Assembly: GCF_044465595.1 (NCBI RefSeq)
Contig: NZ_JBITLV010000001.1
Location: 744,001-808,000 of the forward strand
Length of the DNA stretch: 64,000 nt
Direction: 5' to 3'
Origin: Spongisporangium articulatum
Lineage (GTDB): Bacteria > Actinomycetota > Actinomycetes > Actinomycetales > Kineosporiaceae
In this document: one piece after another, positions 60,353 through 64,000 of the stretch
How the letters are laid out: every line of letters begins with the position of its first letter
How positions within the stretch are numbered: position 1 is the first letter of the stretch
Notes under the pieces: generated by a model
What the model was told of the DNA's origin: nothing
Seen by the model: the letters and a program-made list of their open reading frames with translations, nothing else
Database searches by the model: none
Made by a program: the position numbers and the translations under genes

Positions 60353-62338
60353 ATGGAGCTGTCCCTGGGCGTGCTGTCGTCGGTGCTCGCCGGCGCGTGG
60401 GGGCTCGCCGCGGTGGTCGAGCTGCGGTCCGGCCGGCGGTCCGCCGCCGGGTGGTGCCTGCTCGTGGCCGCCGGCCACGCGGTGGCCGCCGTCGCACCCC
60501 ACGCCGCGCCCGTCGTCCTGGCCACCTGGCTCGGGTACGGGCTGGCCTTCCCGGACGGCGCCCTGCCCGGCGCCGCCCGCCGGGTCACCGTCGCGCTGGG
60601 CGTGCTCGGGCTGACCGGGTGGGCGGGCCTGCTGGTCGCGCAGGACCGGTCCCTGTCCCCGGCACAGTTCGTGACCGGGGCGCTGGGCGTCTCGGCCGTC
60701 GTGGTCGTCGGCATCGCGTTGCGGCTGCGGACGGCGGATGCGCAGGAGCGGGCGGCCGTCGAGTGGCTGGGCGCGGCGAGCGTGCTGTCGGCGGCCGCGG
60801 TCGTCGTCCTGCTGGCCCTGCACCTGATGGCCGGCACCCCCGACGCGCTGCGGGTCTGGCTGGCGGGCCCGCTGCTGCTGGTGCCGCTCAGCCGCATCCT
60901 CGGCGGGCTCCTCGACCGCCCTCGCCTCGCCGACGTCGTCCTCGTCCAGTCCATCGTGGTGGCCGGTCTGGCCTGCCTCGTGGTGGCCGTCTACCTGGTG
61001 GTCGTGGTCGGCCTCGGGCACGTCCCCGAGGGCGCCGAACGCGGGATCTTCGTCTCCAGCCTGGCCGCCGCGGTCGTCGTGGCCGCGCTGGCCCAGCCCG
61101 TGCGCTGGCGGCTGCTGGACTTCGGCACCGGGTTGATCGACCGTAGCGAGGGTTCGGCCGAGGAGGTCGTGAACACGTTCGGTGCCCGGATGAGCCGCGC
61201 CGTCCCGCTCGACGAGCTGATGCTGCAGCTGGTCGAGTCGCTGAAGGCGACGATCGCCGGCGGCGGTGCGGAGATCTGGGTCGGCGCGGACGGCGTGCTG
61301 AACCGGACGGTGTCCGTCCCCCACCGGCCGACCGCCCGGCTGACGCTCGGCGAGCGCGAGCGGGTGGTCGTGGGGCGGGCCCGGATCGGCGGGCCCAGCT
61401 GGTGCTCCGTGTGGTTGCCGCACCTCGGGCCGCGCCAGGACGACGGCCCGCGCCAGGACGTCCGCGTGGCCCCGCTGGCCCACCTCGGCGAGTTGCTCGG
61501 CCTGCTGGTCGTGCGCCGCCCACCCGGGGCCGACGACTTCTCGGACGACGACGACCGCCTGCTCGTCGACCTCGCCCGCCAGCTCGGGCTGGCCCTGCAC
61601 AACGTGCGCCTCGACTCCGCGCTGCAGGCCTCGCTCGAGGAGCTCGAGGAACGCAACGCCGAACTGGCCGCGTCCCGGCTGCGGATCGTGACCGCCTCCG
61701 ACGAGTCGCGGCGGGCGATCGAGCGGAACCTGCACGACGGCGCCCAGCAGCACCTCGTCGCGCTGGCCGTGAAACTCGGCCTGGCCGAGACCCTCGTCGA
61801 CGAGGACCCGGAGATGGTGACGCAGCTGCTGCGGGAGCTGCGCGGCGACGTCCAGACCACGATCCGGGAGCTGCGCGAGCTGGCCCACGGCATCTACCCG
61901 CCGTTGCTGCGCGACCGCGGGCTGGCCGAGGCGCTGCGGGCGGCGGCCAACCGGTCGCCGCTGGACTGCACGGTCGACGTCTCGCTGCCCGGGCGCTTCC
62001 CGGAGGCCGTGGAGACAGCGACCTACTTCTGCTGCCTGGAGGCGATCCAGAACGCCGGCAAGTACGCGGGCCCGGCGGCCCGGGTGACGGTCTCGGTGCA
62101 CCTGAACGCAACCGGTGACACCCTGGAGTTCGTGGTCGAGGACGACGGGCCCGGGTTCGGGGTCGGGGTCGCCGCCGGGCACGGCTTCGTGAACATGGGC
62201 GACCGGCTCGGCGCGATCGGTGGCTCGCTGCTGATCGACTCCACCCCGAGTCGCGGGGCCCGGGTCGGCGGTTTGATCCCGATCGAGAAAGCCTCTGCGG
62301 AAACGGTTTCCGCACTGACGGAAGGGACGGCATCGTGA
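60353..62338 (+). CDS. Membrane sensor histidine kinase, NarL-partner type
   Basis: This 661-residue kinase has about seven N-terminal helices (residues 1-235), a GAF-like domain (about 290-420), a short coiled coil (LEELEERNAELAASR), the HisKA_3 dimerisation helix with the phospho-accepting His in IERNLHDGAQQHLVALAVK near residue 460, and an ATPase domain with EAIQNAGKYAG and EDDGPGFG. Partners may be the cyclase-fused receiver of this operon or the response regulator whose gene is cut by the right window edge. ATG 60353 has GGAG 8 nt upstream. Confidence 0.9.
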   Translation: MELSLGVLSSVLAGAWGLAAVVELRSGRRSAAGWCLLVAAGHAVAAVAPHAAPVVLATWLGYGLAFPDGALPGAARRVTVALGVLGLTGWAGLLVAQDRSLSPAQFVTGALGVSAVVVVGIALRLRTADAQERAAVEWLGAASVLSAAAVVVLLALHLMAGTPDALRVWLAGPLLLVPLSRILGGLLDRPRLADVVLVQSIVVAGLACLVVAVYLVVVVGLGHVPEGAERGIFVSSLAAAVVVAALAQPVRWRLLDFGTGLIDRSEGSAEEVVNTFGARMSRAVPLDELMLQLVESLKATIAGGGAEIWVGADGVLNRTVSVPHRPTARLTLGERERVVVGRARIGGPSWCSVWLPHLGPRQDDGPRQDVRVAPLAHLGELLGLLVVRRPPGADDFSDDDDRLLVDLARQLGLALHNVRLDSALQASLEELEERNAELAASRLRIVTASDESRRAIERNLHDGAQQHLVALAVKLGLAETLVDEDPEMVTQLLRELRGDVQTTIRELRELAHGIYPPLLRDRGLAEALRAAANRSPLDCTVDVSLPGRFPEAVETATYFCCLEAIQNAGKYAGPAARVTVSVHLNATGDTLEFVVEDDGPGFGVGVAAGHGFVNMGDRLGAIGGSLLIDSTPSRGARVGGLIPIEKASAETVSALTEGTAS

Positions 62339-63756
62339 CGGCTGACGGGTTCGACGCCGTGGTGGTGGGTTCGGGCCCGAACGGGCTGGTGGCCGCGGTG
62401 ACCCTCGCGGAGGCCGGGCGCCGCGTCCTGCTCGTCGAGGCGGCCGACCGGGTCGGCGGCGCGCTGCGCAGCGAGTCGTTCACGCTGCCCGGGTTCGTGC
62501 ACGACGTCGGCGCCACCGTCCTGCCGCTGGCGTTGAGCTCCGAGGCGTTCCGGGCCCTGCGACCGCAGGACCACGGGGTGACCTGGGCCCAGCCCGAGAT
62601 CCCGATCGCGCACCCGCTCGAGGGGGCGGACGCCGTCCTCGTGCACCGCTCCGTCGAGGAGACGGCCGCCGCGCTGGGCCGTGACGCCCGGGCCTGGCGG
62701 GCCCTCGTCGGGGCCACCGCCGACGCCGGGCTGCCACTGGTGGACACGCTGATGTCGCCGTTCTCCCTGCCTCGTGCGCCGCTCGCCGCGGCCCGGTACG
62801 GGGTGTCCGGCGCGCTGCCCGCTTCTGTGTTGTCGCGGTTGGCCTTTCGCGAGGCGCCGAGCCGGGCGATGTTCGCCGGCATCGCCGCGCACGCCGTGCT
62901 CGACCTGGCCCAGCCGATCACGGCCGGGTACGCGCTGCTGATGGCCGCCCTCGCGCACAGCGTCGGCTGGCCCGTGGTGCAGGGCGGCTCGGAGCGGCTC
63001 GCGGAGGTGCTCGCCGCGCGACTCCTGGCCCTGGGTGGGGAGATCCACACCGGGACGACGGTCCGCTCGTTGCGCGACGTGCCCCCGGCCCGTTCGGTGC
63101 TGCTGGACCTGACCCCGCGCCAGGTCGTCGCCGTCGCGGGTGACGCCCTGCCGCCCCGGTACCGGGCCCGGCTGGACCGGTACCGCTACGGGCCGGCCGT
63201 CTTCAAGATGGACTGGGCCCTGGACGGCCCGGTGCCCTGGTCCGACCCCCGCGTCGCGGCGGCCGGAACCATCCACGTCGCAGGCAGTTTCGAGGAAGTG
63301 GTGGCCAGCGAGCGGGCGATGTCGCGCGGGCGGTTCTCGGACCGGCCGTACGTGCTGGCCGTGCAGCCCACCGCCGCCGACCCGACCCGGGCGCCCGCGG
63401 GCCGGCACGTGTTCTGGGCCTACTGCCACGTGCCGAACTCCTCGACCGTCGACCGCACCGACGTCATCGAGGACCAGATCGAGCGGTTCGCACCGGGTTT
63501 CCGCGAGCGCATCCTGGCCCGGCACGTGATGTCGCCCAAGGAGCTGGAGGCCTACGACGCCAACCTGGTGGGCGGCGACATCGTCGGCGGGGCGGCCGAC
63601 CTGCGCCAGTTCGTGGCCCGCCCGGTGCTCGGCCTGCACCCGTGGGCGACCCCGGTGAAGGGCCTGTACATCTGCTCCGCCAGCACGTCCCCCGGCGGCG
63701 GCGTGCACGGCATGTGCGGCTACAACGCCGCAAAACTCGCCCTCAAACGTTCGTGA
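62335..63756 (+). CDS. Phytoene desaturase-like FAD-dependent oxidoreductase
   Basis: This 473-residue flavoprotein has the N-terminal FAD motif VVVGSGPNGLVAAVTLAEAG, the GG doublet after VEAADRVGGALR, and the C-terminal FAD-binding SPGGGVHGMCGYNAA seen in CrtI/PYROXD2-like proteins. The carotenoid neighbours expected for a true CrtI are absent, so the substrate is open. GTG start overlaps the kinase stop by 4 bp, making it the fifth gene of the cyclase operon. Confidence 0.87.
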   Translation: MTADGFDAVVVGSGPNGLVAAVTLAEAGRRVLLVEAADRVGGALRSESFTLPGFVHDVGATVLPLALSSEAFRALRPQDHGVTWAQPEIPIAHPLEGADAVLVHRSVEETAAALGRDARAWRALVGATADAGLPLVDTLMSPFSLPRAPLAAARYGVSGALPASVLSRLAFREAPSRAMFAGIAAHAVLDLAQPITAGYALLMAALAHSVGWPVVQGGSERLAEVLAARLLALGGEIHTGTTVRSLRDVPPARSVLLDLTPRQVVAVAGDALPPRYRARLDRYRYGPAVFKMDWALDGPVPWSDPRVAAAGTIHVAGSFEEVVASERAMSRGRFSDRPYVLAVQPTAADPTRAPAGRHVFWAYCHVPNSSTVDRTDVIEDQIERFAPGFRERILARHVMSPKELEAYDANLVGGDIVGGAADLRQFVARPVLGLHPWATPVKGLYICSASTSPGGGVHGMCGYNAAKLALKRS

Positions 63757-63835
63757 TCATGGAAACTTCTAGTCTCGGCTGAGCGCTGAGCGCGCCCCTC
63801 GCGGTGAGCGGAGACTAGAAGTTTCCATGATCACG
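63752..63835. terminator. Bidirectional hairpin with CGTGATCATG core
   Basis: A perfect 25-bp inverted repeat (63752-63776 and 63811-63835) starting CGTGATCATGGAAACTTC, with a 34-nt loop that has its own GCGCTGAGCGC structure. The oxidoreductase stop codon TGA (63754-63756) lies in the stem, and the convergent regulator gene stops 3 bp beyond. Confidence 0.82.
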
Positions 63836-63837
63836 GA

Positions 63838-64000
63838 TTAGGAGGGGAGGAGGGAGCGGAGGAGCTTCGGGGTCAGCTCCTCCTTGCGGATGTACCCGGC
63901 GGCCCCCACGGACAGGGCGTCGGCGGGCAGGTCCTCCGCGGCGTAGGTGGAGACCAGCACGACGGTGACCTCGGGGTGCGCGGCCAGGATGCGCCGGGTC
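63838..64000 (-). CDS. C-terminal part of a response regulator receiver domain (partial)
   Basis: The last 53 residues are present, TRRILAAHPEVTVVLVSTYA then LSVGAAGYIRKEELTP and a TAA stop at 63838-63840. They match the end of a receiver domain: the ST switch residue in VLVSTY and the conserved Lys in YIRKE. There is no output domain after it, so this is a stand-alone receiver or one with its output at the N-terminus. It is convergent with the kinase operon and may be its partner. Confidence 0.78.
   Translation of the reverse strand, partial: TRRILAAHPEVTVVLVSTYAAEDLPADALSVGAAGYIRKEELTPKLLRSLLPS

Noticed and set aside
62335..63756. Carotenoid gene cluster around the CrtI-like gene
   Set aside because: No phytoene synthase, GGPP synthase or cyclase gene is present; the gene is tied to the signalling operon instead.

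Overview
High-GC (roughly 70 percent or more) DNA from a member of the Actinomycetota. Supporting signs are the codon use (third positions almost all G or C), many GTG starts, start codons sitting 6-9 nt behind a -10-like hexamer (leaderless style), a GTP-type PEP carboxykinase, an F420/deazaflavin-type nitroreductase, a SigE-family sigma factor and LCP, DUF3224, DUF1810 and DUF6328 proteins. I cannot fix the genus. The window looks chromosomal: three tRNA genes, no rRNA, no CRISPR array, no intact transposase or phage gene.

Layout. 1-8 kb: a partial gene, a secreted protein, amylosucrase (-), YjbQ and CYTH-CHAD proteins, cysK-cysE, a small zinc-ribbon protein, tRNA-Ser(UGA) and two small membrane proteins. 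8-20 kb: a DHFR-like reductase, a GMC oxidoreductase, an NAD(P)-binding protein, a DUF1810/ADP-ribosylglycohydrolase pair, a SigE-type sigma factor with a membrane partner and a truncated paralogue, a leaderless divergent Nudix/DUF1232 pair, LtrA-GntR, DUF6328, an ACT protein and a histidine phosphatase. 20-29 kb: acyl-CoA synthetase, LCP protein, tRNA-Ser(GCU) inside an unusual repeat-rich gap, pckG, tRNA-Arg(ACG) and a MarR-controlled four-gene operon. 29-40 kb: a decayed membrane gene, SDR with divergent TetR, a GGDEF-EAL protein, RraB-like protein, TetR/ohr pair, secreted proteins, a lipoprotein, and an NAD(P)-binding/CPBP protease pair. 40-51 kb: GH3 beta-glucosidase, Baeyer-Villiger-type monooxygenase, an FAH-family gene remnant, MBL-cyclase-gamma-glutamyltransferase (the last frameshifted), a beta-propeller protein, a type II dehydroquinase-like protein, DUF3224 and an alpha/beta hydrolase. 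51-64 kb: peptide deformylase, two zinc metallopeptidases, and a signalling cluster.

The most notable assembly lies at about 53.7-64.0 kb. A response regulator fused to a class III nucleotide cyclase heads a tightly packed operon with an ABC exporter, a membrane histidine kinase and a CrtI-like oxidoreductase. Reading the other way from the shared 157-bp gap is a cyclic-nucleotide-binding protein overlapping an MBL-fold hydrolase. Together these could make, sense and perhaps remove a cyclic nucleotide; the link is inferred from position and domains.

A second theme is non-coding structure. Gene ends carry very long near-perfect hairpins, three sharing the core CGTGATCATG; one 30-bp hairpin reaches into a start codon; and the tRNA-Ser(GCU) 3' end pairs with downstream DNA and is also repeated 126 bp away.
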